DNA from: Colwellia psychrerythraea
Lineage (GTDB): Bacteria; Pseudomonadota; Gammaproteobacteria; Enterobacterales; Alteromonadaceae
DNA: 64,000 bases
Reading direction: 5' to 3'
Assembly: GCA_002163005.1 (NCBI GenBank)
Contig: MAAF01000025.1
Coordinates: 168,373-232,372 of the forward strand
Numbering within the stretch: the first letter of the stretch is position 1; each line of letters begins with the position of its first letter. Shown here piece by piece: positions 33,341 to 43,183 of the stretch. Position numbers and translations under genes: made by a program. The notes beneath the pieces are model-generated. The model worked only from the letters and a program-made list of their open reading frames with translations, searched no databases and was not told where the DNA came from.

Positions 33341-36300
33341 CTACTTCTCTTCGAAATAGAATTTTTCACGTTTATTATCGTAGTTACCAATTTCATTCAT
33401 GGTGTCGGCATTATACAAGCGGCCGTTAATCATAGTATGAGTGACTTTATCACTTAGGCGAATATCCTTAGTGATATCACCATCAATGACAATTATGTCA
33501 GCGAGTTTACCAACAGTTATCGAACCTAAGTCTTTATCCAAACCAAGTGATTTTGCAGGAGAAATAGTTGCGGTACGAATGGCTTGCAGTGGTGTCATAC
33601 CACCTTGTGCCATCATCCACATTTCCCAGTGCATTGCTAAGCCTTCGCGCTGTCCGTGACCACCAGCATTAACTACTACACCTAAGTCTTGCATTTCTTT
33701 AGCTACTTTTGCCACGTTAAAGTGATTGTAATGATGAAGCGGTGCTTTTGGTCGACGCATAGAGCGGGGATCTAAAAACTCGCTAGGCACATATTGACTT
33801 AAACGTGGGTGTTCCCAAACATTAGTCGTATCATACCAATAATTTTCGCCGGAAATACCGCCATAAGCCACGCCCATAGTTGGCGTGTAAGCCATATCAG
33901 ATTGTGACCATAATTGTTTGATATCAGCATAAATTTTAGCAGTAGAAATAGAATGTTCCAGAGTCGTATGCCCATCAACAACCATGGTTAAGTTATGTTG
34001 TAGTAATGACCCTCCTTCAGGTACAACCATCATTTCCAATTCACGTGCTGCTTGAATAAACTGCTGGCGTTGGTTACGACGTGGCTGGTTATAGCTTTTA
34101 ACACTAAAGGCCCCTGCCGCTTTTAAACGTTCAACGTGAAATTTAGCATCGTCCAGACTATCAACATGTGACGTATACCCAGGGATAGTGGCACCATATA
34201 AAATAGTACCTGTTGAGAATAAACGTGCGGCGACTATCTTACCGGCTTTTTGCATTTCACTGGCGGCAAAAAATTCTGTAGTATCGTTTGAAGGATCATG
34301 AATTGTGGTTACACCTAACGCCAAGCCTGCATAATTTTTCCAATTTTGCTGCGGAATAATTTCATCACTGCCTTGTGGACCATGGGCATGTGCATCAATT
34401 AACCCAGGCATTACTGTTTTGCCAGTAATATCAATGATGATGGCATCATTTGGAATTTTTACTTGACCATTAATGCCTACCGCTTTGATTTTGTTACCTT
34501 CAACAAGGACAACCCCGTTATCAATAACCTGCTCACCTTCCATAGTGATAACTTTACCGCCAACAAAAGCAAGATGACCAGATGGAATATCAACTTTTTG
34601 TTTATAACTTAAGTTAATGACATTGATGTCGTTAACTACAGTAGTTACATTAGTTTCAGGCTCTGCTTCATCAGCATTTTCATCAGACGTTTTAGCCGTA
34701 ATATCAAATAAACCTTTTATTGATGCTTGATATAAATCAGCACCAAGACTCCAATAAAGCTCATTTGATTTGCCATTCCAATTAATACCTTCACCAGCAC
34801 GTATTGATAACTGCTCTACCGGTAAGTTTTCAGCTTTAGGACCAATATCAATCACATCACCACGCTCGACAAAAGGTGTCACAAAGACTTTAAAACGCTC
34901 GGCAAAAGCAAGGTAATTACCATCCGGTGATACCCGATATTCTGAAGCAAACTTGCCTTGATATAACTTGGTATCATGTTGACCATCTATATCAATCCGT
35001 GAGATATGAGGTGTTTCTCCATCACGTGTTATATAGATACGATCATTTCGTGCACCAAAGTGCGGTTGTATACCCTCTTCAGTGACAAGTTTAGCCTTGC
35101 CCCCCTTAGCTGAAACCGCATATACCCCTGGGTTTAAGCCCCAAGTTGGATCAGTAATATACCCGCCACTGACTTTGCGATAAACGACGACTTTACCGTT
35201 TGGAGAAAAGCTTGGTTCAACGTATTTTCCTGGTTCACGCGTTATCGCTTTACCTTTACCACCCCGGCTAGAAACAACACGTACTTGGCCTAAGTTTTTA
35301 TCATCCCAACTCACATAAACAATCTTTTTACCATCACGTGAAAAACTTGGGTTTAACTCGAATTGGCTTTTTTGTTTAGTTAAACGCTTAGGCTTCCCCT
35401 TGGGCAGGCTTTTGGTATAAAGGTGCCCCATAGATTCATAAACAGCAAGCTTACCATTAGGCGATACTTTGACATCGCGCAGCATTTTAGTATCAAAGAT
35501 TTTTTGATCTAAATCTTGTGGGAAGCGTACCGCTGTTTGAATTTTCTTCTGTGTTTTAACATGAAAATCAATCACTTTAGCTTTTTTAGAGTCAAGTGAT
35601 AACTTGTTGATTTTACCCCCTGACCAGAAAACGATCCCGTCACTGTCAGGTGTCCAAGCCATCGTAGGGTAAACCCCATGAATAGCCCAAGTTTCTTGCA
35701 TATCACGGTCTAAACCATCATAAATTTTGGTTTGCTCACCGCTTTTAAGGTTGTACAAATATAAGTTTGATTGGAAATCATCACGGCTAATAAACGCTAA
35801 ATACTTGCCATCGGGTGAAAGTGTCGGTCTTATAGCACCACCTTTACCTGATACAATCACTTTAATTTCGCCCGTTTCAAGCTCAAGACGCTTAATTTTA
35901 TAAATGCCCTTTTCAGAGTCTTTAGAATAGTGAAAGGATTTTCCTGGCGTAGCATCTTGTGAAAAATAAACATACTTTCCATCATGAGAGAATGCTGGCT
36001 CGCCTAAATCTTTTTGCTCGTTCGGGCGTTTAGTTAGCATTACGCCATTACCGCCCGATTTATGATACATCCACACTTCACCTGCACCTAGAGAGCGAGT
36101 ACCTGTGTAATGTTTACGGCCAACAATATAATTACCATCTGGCGACCATGCTGGGCTATTTAATAAACGAAATGTTTCAGTAGTTACCGCTTTTGCATCG
36201 CTGCCATCCGCTTTCATTATCCATAAGTTGTCGCCACCATCTTCATCAGAAGTAAAAGCGATATACTTACCATCCGGACTAAAGCGCGGTTGCATTTGCC

Positions 36301-36613
36301 AAGCGATATCAGTCATTAATGGCGTTGCTTCACCGCCAGAAGCCGGCATGGTGTAGATATCACCTAATAAATCAAAAATAATGCTTTTGCCATCAGGACT
36401 TAAGTCAACATTCATCCAAGTACCTGAACGTACGTCTATATCAGCCGTGGTAAAGCTACCTTGTGGCGAGTTAACAGACCATTTAGGTATTGTTTCTTTT
36501 GTAGTCGCTGTATCAATAGGTGTCTGTGCAAAAGTGACTGGTAAAGCCAACAATACACTGAGAGCAACACCTGAAAGTAATAATTTTTTAGAGAGCATGT
36601 TTTTCGATGGCAT
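33341..36613 (-). CDS. Exported TolB-like beta-propeller / amidohydrolase fusion
   Basis: A roughly 1090-residue exported enzyme. The signal peptide (MLSKKLLLSGVALSVLLALPVTFA) is followed by repeated WD40/TolB-type blades with SPDGKYIAF-like motifs from about 60 to 630, then a metal-dependent amidohydrolase domain from about 680: VMPGLIDAHAHGPQG has the HxH metal pair and later HTTLEHSIS, NAGGHGQREG and the end LGSITVGKLADIIVIDGD. Substrate is unknown; relatives act on small cyclic amides or peptides. I start at 36613 (MPSKNMLSKK), as the extra twelve upstream codons fall in a MITE; AAGG lies upstream of this ATG. Confidence 0.85.
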   Translation of the reverse strand: MPSKNMLSKKLLLSGVALSVLLALPVTFAQTPIDTATTKETIPKWSVNSPQGSFTTADIDVRSGTWMNVDLSPDGKSIIFDLLGDIYTMPASGGEATPLMTDIAWQMQPRFSPDGKYIAFTSDEDGGDNLWIMKADGSDAKAVTTETFRLLNSPAWSPDGNYIVGRKHYTGTRSLGAGEVWMYHKSGGNGVMLTKRPNEQKDLGEPAFSHDGKYVYFSQDATPGKSFHYSKDSEKGIYKIKRLELETGEIKVIVSGKGGAIRPTLSPDGKYLAFISRDDFQSNLYLYNLKSGEQTKIYDGLDRDMQETWAIHGVYPTMAWTPDSDGIVFWSGGKINKLSLDSKKAKVIDFHVKTQKKIQTAVRFPQDLDQKIFDTKMLRDVKVSPNGKLAVYESMGHLYTKSLPKGKPKRLTKQKSQFELNPSFSRDGKKIVYVSWDDKNLGQVRVVSSRGGKGKAITREPGKYVEPSFSPNGKVVVYRKVSGGYITDPTWGLNPGVYAVSAKGGKAKLVTEEGIQPHFGARNDRIYITRDGETPHISRIDIDGQHDTKLYQGKFASEYRVSPDGNYLAFAERFKVFVTPFVERGDVIDIGPKAENLPVEQLSIRAGEGINWNGKSNELYWSLGADLYQASIKGLFDITAKTSDENADEAEPETNVTTVVNDINVINLSYKQKVDIPSGHLAFVGGKVITMEGEQVIDNGVVLVEGNKIKAVGINGQVKIPNDAIIIDITGKTVMPGLIDAHAHGPQGSDEIIPQQNWKNYAGLALGVTTIHDPSNDTTEFFAASEMQKAGKIVAARLFSTGTILYGATIPGYTSHVDSLDDAKFHVERLKAAGAFSVKSYNQPRRNQRQQFIQAARELEMMVVPEGGSLLQHNLTMVVDGHTTLEHSISTAKIYADIKQLWSQSDMAYTPTMGVAYGGISGENYWYDTTNVWEHPRLSQYVPSEFLDPRSMRRPKAPLHHYNHFNVAKVAKEMQDLGVVVNAGGHGQREGLAMHWEMWMMAQGGMTPLQAIRTATISPAKSLGLDKDLGSITVGKLADIIVIDGDITKDIRLSDKVTHTMINGRLYNADTMNEIGNYDNKREKFYFEEK

Positions 36614-36633
36614 AAATGAGTACCTTAGACGCG

Positions 36634-36903
36634 TATATACCCGTTCCACTTGAAGATGCTCGTTTCAGGAAGTCTGAGCGACTCATAATCAAGGCACATT
36701 TTTTTATTAAGGGTTATTCCCTTAAAAAGAAATGTAACGCAGAGTATGATTTGCTCAGCCTTCCCCAAGGGCTGGTTTAGAAACGCTTTAAGCTGCGTTA
36801 TTGATTTAGACAATAGAATAACTATTCTCTTCAATCAATGCCTTACCTAAAGGCGTTTCTAATTCCAGCTGAATCATGCATCTTCAAGTGGAACGGGTAT
36901 ATA
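36634..36903. repeat. MITE-like palindromic element, 270 bp
   Basis: Perfect 26-base inverted ends (36634-36659 and 36878-36903; outermost bases TATATACCCGTTCCACTTGA) bound a non-coding element. Its inner stretch 36795-36848 matches 16341-16394 at 52/54 positions, including the hairpin AATAGAATAACTATT. The ends differ completely from those at 16181-16447. It lies immediately upstream of the amidohydrolase gene, within 21 bases of the chosen start. A 69-codon frame across it is a by-product. Confidence 0.88.
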
Positions 36904-37132
36904 AGTTAAATTTATTATTTTTTAATTACCTCTACTTAACCACAATCATCGATAGGATGTAAGTGAATTACGTTGGTAAGTAGAAATTGTAAGATACATA
37001 GCACAAGTAAAAAATTGGCGTATTGTACGCCTTTGCTGCCAGTCTGAATGGGTAGTAAGCAATCTGTGAGTTTTGTTTGGTTATTTTCTTAATTGTTTAT
37101 TGAAACATTGGTCTATAGAAAGCCAATAACTT

Positions 37133-37621
37133 CTAAATCGTTGCTTGCCAATAACCAACGTCTAACCAACGATCAAATTTTAAACCCACTTCTTTAAAAT
37201 GAGCCACTTTCACCATGCCAAATTTTTCATGCAAAGCGATACTCGCTTCATTAGGTAGGGTAATTCCACCAATAGCACTGTGAATTTTTTTACGCTTTAG
37301 TTCATCAAATAATACTTGATACAATTTCGTGCCAAGCCCTTTTGAAATATGGTCAGGGGATAAATACACAGTCACTTCAACTGAAAATCGATAAGAAAAT
37401 CTATCTCGCCATTTAGTCGCGTAGGCATAACCCAAAATATTGCCCGACTCATCTTCTGCAACAAACCAAGGTAAATCGTTGGCGGTAATTTGTGTTATAC
37501 GTTTGATTATCTCTGATGCTGTTACAACTTCTTCTTCAAAAGTCACCACAGTATTTTCAATGTAATGATTATAGATAGCACTAATACTGCTAGCGTCTTG
37601 CGCATGTACTGCTCTAATCAT
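37133..37621 (-). CDS. GNAT acetyltransferase, phosphinothricin-acetyltransferase type
   Basis: A 162-residue N-acetyltransferase. MIRAVHAQDASSISAIYNHYIENTVVTFEEEVVTASEIIKRI, then WFVAEDESGNILGYAYATKWRDRFSYRFSVEVTVYLSPDHISKGLGTKLYQVLFDELK, match the Pat/MnaT group, which acetylates amino acids or analogues such as methionine sulfoximine. The acetyl-CoA loop is KGLGTK (usual RGKGxG, with GLG variant). I choose ATG 37621, which overlaps the end of the small lipoprotein gene by eight bases (ATGATTAG); the frame continues upstream without a better start. Confidence 0.85.
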   Translation of the reverse strand: MIRAVHAQDASSISAIYNHYIENTVVTFEEEVVTASEIIKRITQITANDLPWFVAEDESGNILGYAYATKWRDRFSYRFSVEVTVYLSPDHISKGLGTKLYQVLFDELKRKKIHSAIGGITLPNEASIALHEKFGMVKVAHFKEVGLKFDRWLDVGYWQATI

Positions 37622-37799
37622 TGCGTTTGTTTCCAATTTCATGATTAATCGCTCTGATTTCGGCCTTACACTCTGCATTTTGTTTACTAGATCCTTTAGT
37701 ACACGGCGCAGACGAATCACCACCAAAGTCTCGTTGAACACCATAATACACGCAGGATGAAAGTGAAAAGGTACAAAGCAAAGCAAAAATAAGTTTCAT
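37614..37799 (-). CDS. Small lipoprotein
   Basis: A 61-residue lipoprotein: MKLIFALLCTFSLSSCVYYG with lipobox LSSC (Cys16), then a polar mature part of about 45 residues with two more Cys (APCTKG, AECKAE) that could form a disulfide. Its stop overlaps the acetyltransferase start by eight bases, so the two are co-translated. No family recognised. GAGTG lies upstream of this ATG. Confidence 0.6.
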   Translation of the reverse strand: MKLIFALLCTFSLSSCVYYGVQRDFGGDSSAPCTKGSSKQNAECKAEIRAINHEIGNKRND

Positions 37800-37883
37800 A
37801 ATGGTCACTCTAATAAATTGTAATGGTTAAAATATTTTAGATAGTAGCAGTAAAAAAATCTATTGTACTGCTCAGGTTGTTTA

Positions 37884-38405
37884 CTACGGCCAAGGTCGCT
37901 GACTTTCTGCATCAATCCATGCATTAACCCAGTCAGGTACATCAAAGTTTGGTGTAGATTTACCATAGGCAGCTAAAACTTCAGTAGCAGGTACTAAACC
38001 CTGCTTTGCGGTAAACGCCGCTTTAATTAATGCCGAAGAACAAATTTTATCTTTAATATGGGTTTCTTGTAAAAAGTAAAACCAGCGGCCATCATGACAA
38101 ATAACCTGAGTAGTGACGGTAAATTTTTTCCAAAAAGCTATTCTTCTGCGATAGCGCACACTAGCACCACCCACAGCAAAGGCCCATTTGTTTTTTCTCA
38201 TGAGGCTAAGTAAACCCGTGCGTAGAGCGAAATCCCAACGACCAAACTCCATATAAGTTAAATGACGCGCATTATTAAGTTCAACAAAGACATCAATATC
38301 GGTTAGCCCTGCGCGGCAGTTCATCACGCTTTTATCATCCAAGTTCATCTTAGGAAGATTTTTGGCCTTAAACAGGGTCGCGATTAACTTAATATACGGG
38401 TACAT
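37884..38405 (-). CDS. Hotdog-fold thioesterase-like protein (4HBT_2/THEM6-like)
   Basis: A 173-residue protein with the hotdog pattern GLTDIDVFVELNNARHLTYMEFGRWDFALRTGL, followed by GASVRYRRRIAFWKKFTVTTQVICHDGRWFYFLQETHIKDKICSSALIKAAF. This is the acyl-CoA thioesterase-like group related to animal THEM6; the D-x-x-x-H-x-NN segment is typical. The likely role is hydrolysis of an acyl thioester, substrate unknown. It stands upstream of the small lipoprotein gene on the same strand with an 84-base gap. Confidence 0.82.
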   Translation of the reverse strand: MYPYIKLIATLFKAKNLPKMNLDDKSVMNCRAGLTDIDVFVELNNARHLTYMEFGRWDFALRTGLLSLMRKNKWAFAVGGASVRYRRRIAFWKKFTVTTQVICHDGRWFYFLQETHIKDKICSSALIKAAFTAKQGLVPATEVLAAYGKSTPNFDVPDWVNAWIDAESQRPWP

Positions 38406-38659
38406 ACTTTGTTTCTCTTAGTTTTTATCAGGTAAAACAAGAGGTAAGAGTACGCGGAAGTATTAAAGAAGGAAAGTAATAATACCAAACTGATTAATTT
38501 ATTGGTCAGCTTAGCGTTGTAGAAGCGTTGGGATTGCTGGTTTATCTTTATGGCAGAGTAATTATTAGACTGGTGTAATAAGAGAAGGTAGCGTTGAGTC
38601 ACGGAGGTAGTCTTAGACATCACAACTACCTTAGTTTTTTGTAATCATGTCAAATAACG

Positions 38660-39061
38660 TTAATTCTCACCACTTGTTAGTGTTTGCAATGCTTTAGTCA
38701 TAGTTTGTTTACCTTCTTCTGTCACTATCATGTTATTAAGCATTCTTTGTTTAAATAAACACTGCTGCGTTAATGCAGTGGTAGCTTCAACATTTTTTTG
38801 TTTGACTGTAGGACGATATGGGGAGTTTTTAACTAAGTCCATCACTTCTGGGAAGCGTTGTTTAAATAACGACAATGTATCATTAAAGCTGGCTGCATTT
38901 TCTTTAGGGCACAATGCTAGCGCGCCATCGGTAAGTTGATATATACCCTTCACTATCCTGATTTTTTGTTGTTCTGCTTCAGATATATTCGTTTCAGATA
39001 AGTTCGCTGCGGTTACCGAGTGGGATAGTAAAACCAGCATGAGGGTGACGTAGGTTTTCAT
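38660..39061 (-). CDS. Exported hypothetical protein
   Basis: A 133-residue protein with a clear signal peptide (MKTYVTLMLVLLSHSVTAA). The mature part is helical and polar, with two Cys (ALALCPKEN and LTQQCLFKQ) that could pair. No family recognised. GGAA lies upstream of the ATG. It is flanked by a repeat remnant at 39107-39262, which may hold or replace its promoter. Confidence 0.6.
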   Translation of the reverse strand: MKTYVTLMLVLLSHSVTAANLSETNISEAEQQKIRIVKGIYQLTDGALALCPKENAASFNDTLSLFKQRFPEVMDLVKNSPYRPTVKQKNVEATTALTQQCLFKQRMLNNMIVTEEGKQTMTKALQTLTSGEN

Positions 39062-39106
39062 TGCAATATTCCAGATTCTTTCCGTTAAAATAAAAAATCA
39101 GCTTGC

Positions 39107-39262
39107 CTTATATACCTGAGCTCCCAAAGGGCAAGGCGATAAGCGACCCACTACGTCGTTATAAAATGGAGGTGGGGAACAACCACACCACACATTTTAA
39201 GCCTAGTATTTGGCACGCTTCTCGTCTTGCTGAAATCGAGCATTTCCAAGTGGCTTGGGTAT
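39107..39262. repeat. Degenerate repeat element
   Basis: The segment runs from TATATACCTGAGCTCCC to GTGGCTTGGGTAT. Its last 16 bases (39247-39262) are identical to 10620-10635 beside bioB. The left end resembles the inverse only weakly. A 62-codon frame over it has no Shine-Dalgarno and is probably a by-product. Confidence 0.4.
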
Positions 39263-39321
39263 TGATAAAAAGCAAACTGATTTTTCGTTAAGCATCAGTG
39301 TTCAATGACTCAATTTATCTA

Positions 39322-42189
39322 TTAACAATAAATTGTCTTTAAACGCTCTATTAGTGGTAAGTCACTTTCAACAAGCGCACCTAACATTAACCAATCAACC
39401 AGTAATTTATTTAAATTAATCCCAGTACCGGAAAGCATTTGTTCTTGCATTAATTGAACTTGAACTTTCATACGCTGCTCAGCTAACTCAACTGGTGAAT
39501 CACTTTGTGCAAGTATTTCAATTTCTAAGGTTTTTTCAGAACGTGAACTACTTTGAGCTTGTTTCGTTAATTTAACATGCTCTTGGAAACGTTTTTGCCA
39601 AAAACTGGTCATAGTATTGAAAACAGCTGATGCTTTTAATGCTTCCGTATCTTGGTTGTTTTGAGCGTGTAAGGACATTAACTCAAACAAGTTTAACCAT
39701 GTTTGTTGTTCTTTAGCCTGAGTTTGGCTAGTAATGAGTTGTTCAATGTCCTTAATTACTTTCTCTATACGAACAGCGACAGGCTTAATAACGGGTTTAC
39801 TCGCAATAATTTCTTTAAGTAACATTTGTGCTTGTTGCTCAACAGATTGCAAAACATGCTTATCATCTGCATTCGTTAAGGCTTTAAAAGACTCTTCAAT
39901 GATAACTACTTTTTCAGTAAACATTTGTTGTTGAGTCGATAACACCGCTTGTTGCTCAGACTTAAACTGTTGTCTTTTACCAAATAATTCATCATTAACT
40001 TGACGGAATTTTTGCCACAACTGATTTTCTTGATGGTTTCCGGCAAAACCTACTTCACGCCATGTTTGTTGCAACTGTTTAGCCGTTTCAATTGCGGCTA
40101 AAACATCATCATTTGTCAGTAACTCTTCAGCTTTAGCGATTAATGCTTGTTTTTCTGCTGTATTACTTGAATGAAAAACGCTAATGGCACTTTTAATGGG
40201 AGCAATAGCGTTTTTAAATTTCAACTGCAATTTTTTATATTGGTTACGATCCACTTCACCCGCATTATTCCATTGCTGTTGTAAAGTATTTAGCTGGCCG
40301 TCAAGTTGTTTAAAATCTGGCTTCGGTGTTTCTTGCGAATCATTAAGCTTTGTCACAAATAATTCTGCTTTTGCTACTATTTTTTGACGTTGTTCTAAAT
40401 GCTGCAAACGCATTTTATCTTGCTCAGCATAGAATAAACGACATGGCGCAAACGCTTGTTCACAACGTTGGTTAAACTGCTCATTTAATTGCTTATCTAC
40501 ATCTTCATCGGCATGACCTAACGAATTCCATGTACCGCGGTACGCTTTAACTTTTGCTGCTTGCTCATTGGGATTATCCAATGGCGTATCAACAAGTTCT
40601 TGAATCGCCAATAATAACTCTTGTTTACGTGGTGTGGCGATATAATGTTCCCAATCACTCAGTTCGATCATCTTTTCATTTACTTGATCAAAATCACGTT
40701 GCAATTGTTGCTGTTGTTGCACAGACAACTGGTGAATACTTTCTTTCACACCTTTAAACAATCCAAAACAAACTTTGTACTTACCATTGTTGAGTAAGCG
40801 TTTTATGTCTTGTAGCTTTTTCTTGTGTTGAAAAAATAATTCTTTTTGCTGACTTTGCAGTGATTTTAAGCCGCCCTGCCAAGTGGTGATAATTTCTTTT
40901 TGAGCTTGCACAATCGATTCAGGTAAAATACCCGCTGTTTTCTGCTCTATAACGCGCCAAGACTTTAACCAATCATTATATGTTTGTTGACGATCGTTCA
41001 ACTCATCTAATGACTTAGGTAAAGTCAGTTGTGATATTTTAGAAATTAAGTGGGTTGCTTGGCTAACCGATTCAGCTATTTCAGGTATTTCATTCAAACG
41101 TTTAGTTAATTGCACAACTTGAACAATAAAAACTTGTTGTTCATCTTTATTAAGTACAGAAGCTCTAATGTTGGTTGTTAACTCACGCAATAACTCTTTA
41201 AAAGATTCTTCATCAAATTTATCACTTGAAAAAACGGCTGTCGTAATCGATTGGCTAATATGGTTGAGTTGTTGGGTAAAATCTTTTTTGTCTTGCTGTT
41301 TATCATGCGATAACTTATCAGCAATGATTTGCTGCTGATAGTTTTCAGCTTTGGCAATGAACAGTTTTTCTAAATGAGTAATAATACTTTGATATTTTTC
41401 ACTAAACGCTAAGCTTTTTTCTTCAGTAAAAACGTCTAAATCAAGTGCTAGTGCTTGCCATTCATTAATTAACTGTGCCTTACGGTTTTTATAGACACCA
41501 TAATCACCAACGTCTTTTAGCGCCTGCAGTTTTGCTAGTGTCAGTTGTATTTGTTTTTCTAATTTTTGAGGTTTCTCAATCGCGGTTTGTATAGCACTAA
41601 GTTTATCTTGAATCTGTTGCGCTAATACTTCATTGCATGCTTTTTTACTTAGCTTTTCTAAAACTTTAGCATCATCAACTTGATTAATTATGTAAGCTTG
41701 AAAATCAGGATTTTGCTTTTGGCTAAAGCTATGCGTTAATAAATGTGTTGTTGTTTTACGCGCACTAATTTGCTGATAAAGCGCAATCATAATTGCGCTA
41801 TCTTGTTCATGGGCAAGCCAAGCTTCTAATAAAGCCGTGCCCAATAGCGGTGTTGTTTCTTGTTGGGTTAATAGCGTTTGCTTCTGCTGTGCGCTGATCA
41901 TGACATTATGATCAGTCGTTAAAATATCATGTACTTGTTTGGCAGCAAACTGTTTTACTTTTACTTGGTCATTATCCTGACTGGCTTCAAGGTAGCAATC
42001 AAGAGATCCCACTTTGATTAAGGCAGCGCGACGAACTAAATCACTGATATCTTGTTTGATAAGATCAGTTAATATGAGCAGCTGTTCATTGTTATCCGCT
42101 GACAACTCATCATTAATCGCTGTGATACGAACAGTCGCATCTTTATGTTGCCACTTAACTTTTGTTTTAAATAATTTGGAGAAGATCAT
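39322..42189 (-). CDS. DUF349 coiled-coil protein
   Basis: A 955-residue cytoplasmic protein, rich in Gln, Lys and Glu, with repeated DUF349 helical hairpins. Recognisable repeat units include LINEWQALALDLDVF, TWNSLGHADEDVDKQLNEQFNQRCEQAF, QQQWNNAGEVDRNQYKKLQLKFKNAI and LQQTWREVGFAGNHQENQLWQKFRQVNDELFGKRQ; W-x-x-x-G spacing recurs about every 75 residues. The N-terminus (1-200) resembles a HEAT-like scaffold. Function is not established. It precedes, and may share a transcript from, the YeaC-like gene upstream (52-base gap). Confidence 0.8.
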   Translation of the reverse strand: MIFSKLFKTKVKWQHKDATVRITAINDELSADNNEQLLILTDLIKQDISDLVRRAALIKVGSLDCYLEASQDNDQVKVKQFAAKQVHDILTTDHNVMISAQQKQTLLTQQETTPLLGTALLEAWLAHEQDSAIMIALYQQISARKTTTHLLTHSFSQKQNPDFQAYIINQVDDAKVLEKLSKKACNEVLAQQIQDKLSAIQTAIEKPQKLEKQIQLTLAKLQALKDVGDYGVYKNRKAQLINEWQALALDLDVFTEEKSLAFSEKYQSIITHLEKLFIAKAENYQQQIIADKLSHDKQQDKKDFTQQLNHISQSITTAVFSSDKFDEESFKELLRELTTNIRASVLNKDEQQVFIVQVVQLTKRLNEIPEIAESVSQATHLISKISQLTLPKSLDELNDRQQTYNDWLKSWRVIEQKTAGILPESIVQAQKEIITTWQGGLKSLQSQQKELFFQHKKKLQDIKRLLNNGKYKVCFGLFKGVKESIHQLSVQQQQQLQRDFDQVNEKMIELSDWEHYIATPRKQELLLAIQELVDTPLDNPNEQAAKVKAYRGTWNSLGHADEDVDKQLNEQFNQRCEQAFAPCRLFYAEQDKMRLQHLEQRQKIVAKAELFVTKLNDSQETPKPDFKQLDGQLNTLQQQWNNAGEVDRNQYKKLQLKFKNAIAPIKSAISVFHSSNTAEKQALIAKAEELLTNDDVLAAIETAKQLQQTWREVGFAGNHQENQLWQKFRQVNDELFGKRQQFKSEQQAVLSTQQQMFTEKVVIIEESFKALTNADDKHVLQSVEQQAQMLLKEIIASKPVIKPVAVRIEKVIKDIEQLITSQTQAKEQQTWLNLFELMSLHAQNNQDTEALKASAVFNTMTSFWQKRFQEHVKLTKQAQSSSRSEKTLEIEILAQSDSPVELAEQRMKVQVQLMQEQMLSGTGINLNKLLVDWLMLGALVESDLPLIERLKTIYC

Positions 42190-42241
42190 AGTTTTTTTTA
42201 ATTCATTCAGTTGGAGAATAACGAGAGCGATTTAAGCAGGC

Positions 42242-42565
42242 TTACAGCTCATTGTTACTGAAATAAGCGATATCAGCTTGTGTTGGTTTAGTACAGCTTT
42301 TCAATTCTTCTTCAGCTTTGTAGCTAGAAAATTCAGATTTTAACTGACGTTTGTTTTTTTCAACAACGTGGCCATCAGGGCCGATAGTAAGCATTTCATC
42401 ATTTTTCAGATGTCGGGCTTGATAAGCCATACTCAATTGTAAAGCAGTAGCACGTTGCGCTGCGTCCACAACAGTACCTTCAGGCCATTTTCCTGTTTCC
42501 GCAGCACATTTTAGGCGTAAATACATGTCATTTGACATGGCGTCTATGGTTTTGATTACATCCAT
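42242..42565 (-). CDS. YeaC-like protein (DUF1315)
   Basis: A 107-residue soluble protein matching the YeaC/DUF1315 family: MDVIKTIDAMSNDMYLRLKCAAETGKWPEGTVVDAAQRATALQLSMAYQARH is the typical conserved block. E. coli YeaC is of unknown function. GGAA sits before the ATG. It lies between a zinc-ribbon membrane protein and the DUF349 gene on the same strand. Confidence 0.85.
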   Translation of the reverse strand: MDVIKTIDAMSNDMYLRLKCAAETGKWPEGTVVDAAQRATALQLSMAYQARHLKNDEMLTIGPDGHVVEKNKRQLKSEFSSYKAEEELKSCTKPTQADIAYFSNNEL

Positions 42566-42643
42566 TAGAATTCCGAGGTATAAGTTGTATGAAAATTAGT
42601 TATAAGCATCTATTCGTTGTAGCTAAGTCTTGTATTAGAAAAG

Positions 42644-42973
42644 CTATCTTGCTTTGCGCTTGGTAAAGAGCAACATGGCACGAATGATTATATACATGAC
42701 AAATCCGATAATGGCACTGACCATAGCTAAATTATGCTGCCAGCTGCCAGGTTCTACACCGTCCCAAAACATAAAGAGAAAGCCACCACAAAATAATAAC
42801 ATGGCGATGAAAGAGTAGTTCATCAAACGTTGAGTTTTATTGATTAAATTAACACGGTTTAGGCTGGCAAGTTTATCGGAGTCGAATTCAGATAAATCAA
42901 GGTTACAGTGATTACAAGTTTTTGCTTTATCAGAGATCTTTTTCTTACAACCCGGACAATTAATAACGGCCAT
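42644..42973 (-). CDS. Zinc-ribbon membrane protein
   Basis: A 109-residue protein with an N-terminal zinc ribbon (CPGCKKKISDKAKTCNHC, residues 5-22) and two membrane helices (about 50-68 and 80-100), ending in a basic tail KRKAR. The ribbon would face the cytoplasm. Proteins of this layout are common and mostly uncharacterised. It is upstream of the YeaC-like gene on the same strand with a 78-base gap. Confidence 0.75.
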   Translation of the reverse strand: MAVINCPGCKKKISDKAKTCNHCNLDLSEFDSDKLASLNRVNLINKTQRLMNYSFIAMLLFCGGFLFMFWDGVEPGSWQHNLAMVSAIIGFVMYIIIRAMLLFTKRKAR

Positions 42974-43183
42974 TTAGTTACTCATGTAATGATAGTTAAA
43001 ACGCTTAAGCACGTACTTTACCTTTGCCTTTATAGCTGTAAAAGTAAAGCTACCTAATTTAATGTCGCTTAGTATACCTGACCTATTTTGCTATTTCACT
43101 AAGCTAGCGGGTGGAAATAGCTAAGAGTGAGTTAAGCATCCGTTAACAAGTCACTAATATTTATTTAAATGAGCGTACTTTAT

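Noticed and set aside
36625..36834. 69-codon frame as a gene
   Set aside because: It lies within the MITE and ends in its terminal repeat; no ribosome site.
38384..38623. 79-codon frame before the thioesterase gene
   Set aside because: AAGG precedes its ATG, but it overlaps the thioesterase start, is low-complexity and matches nothing; a flanking inverted repeat at about 38480-38580 was too weak to call.
39103..39291. 62-codon frame as a gene
   Set aside because: It overlaps a degenerate repeat and has no ribosome site or plausible codon use.
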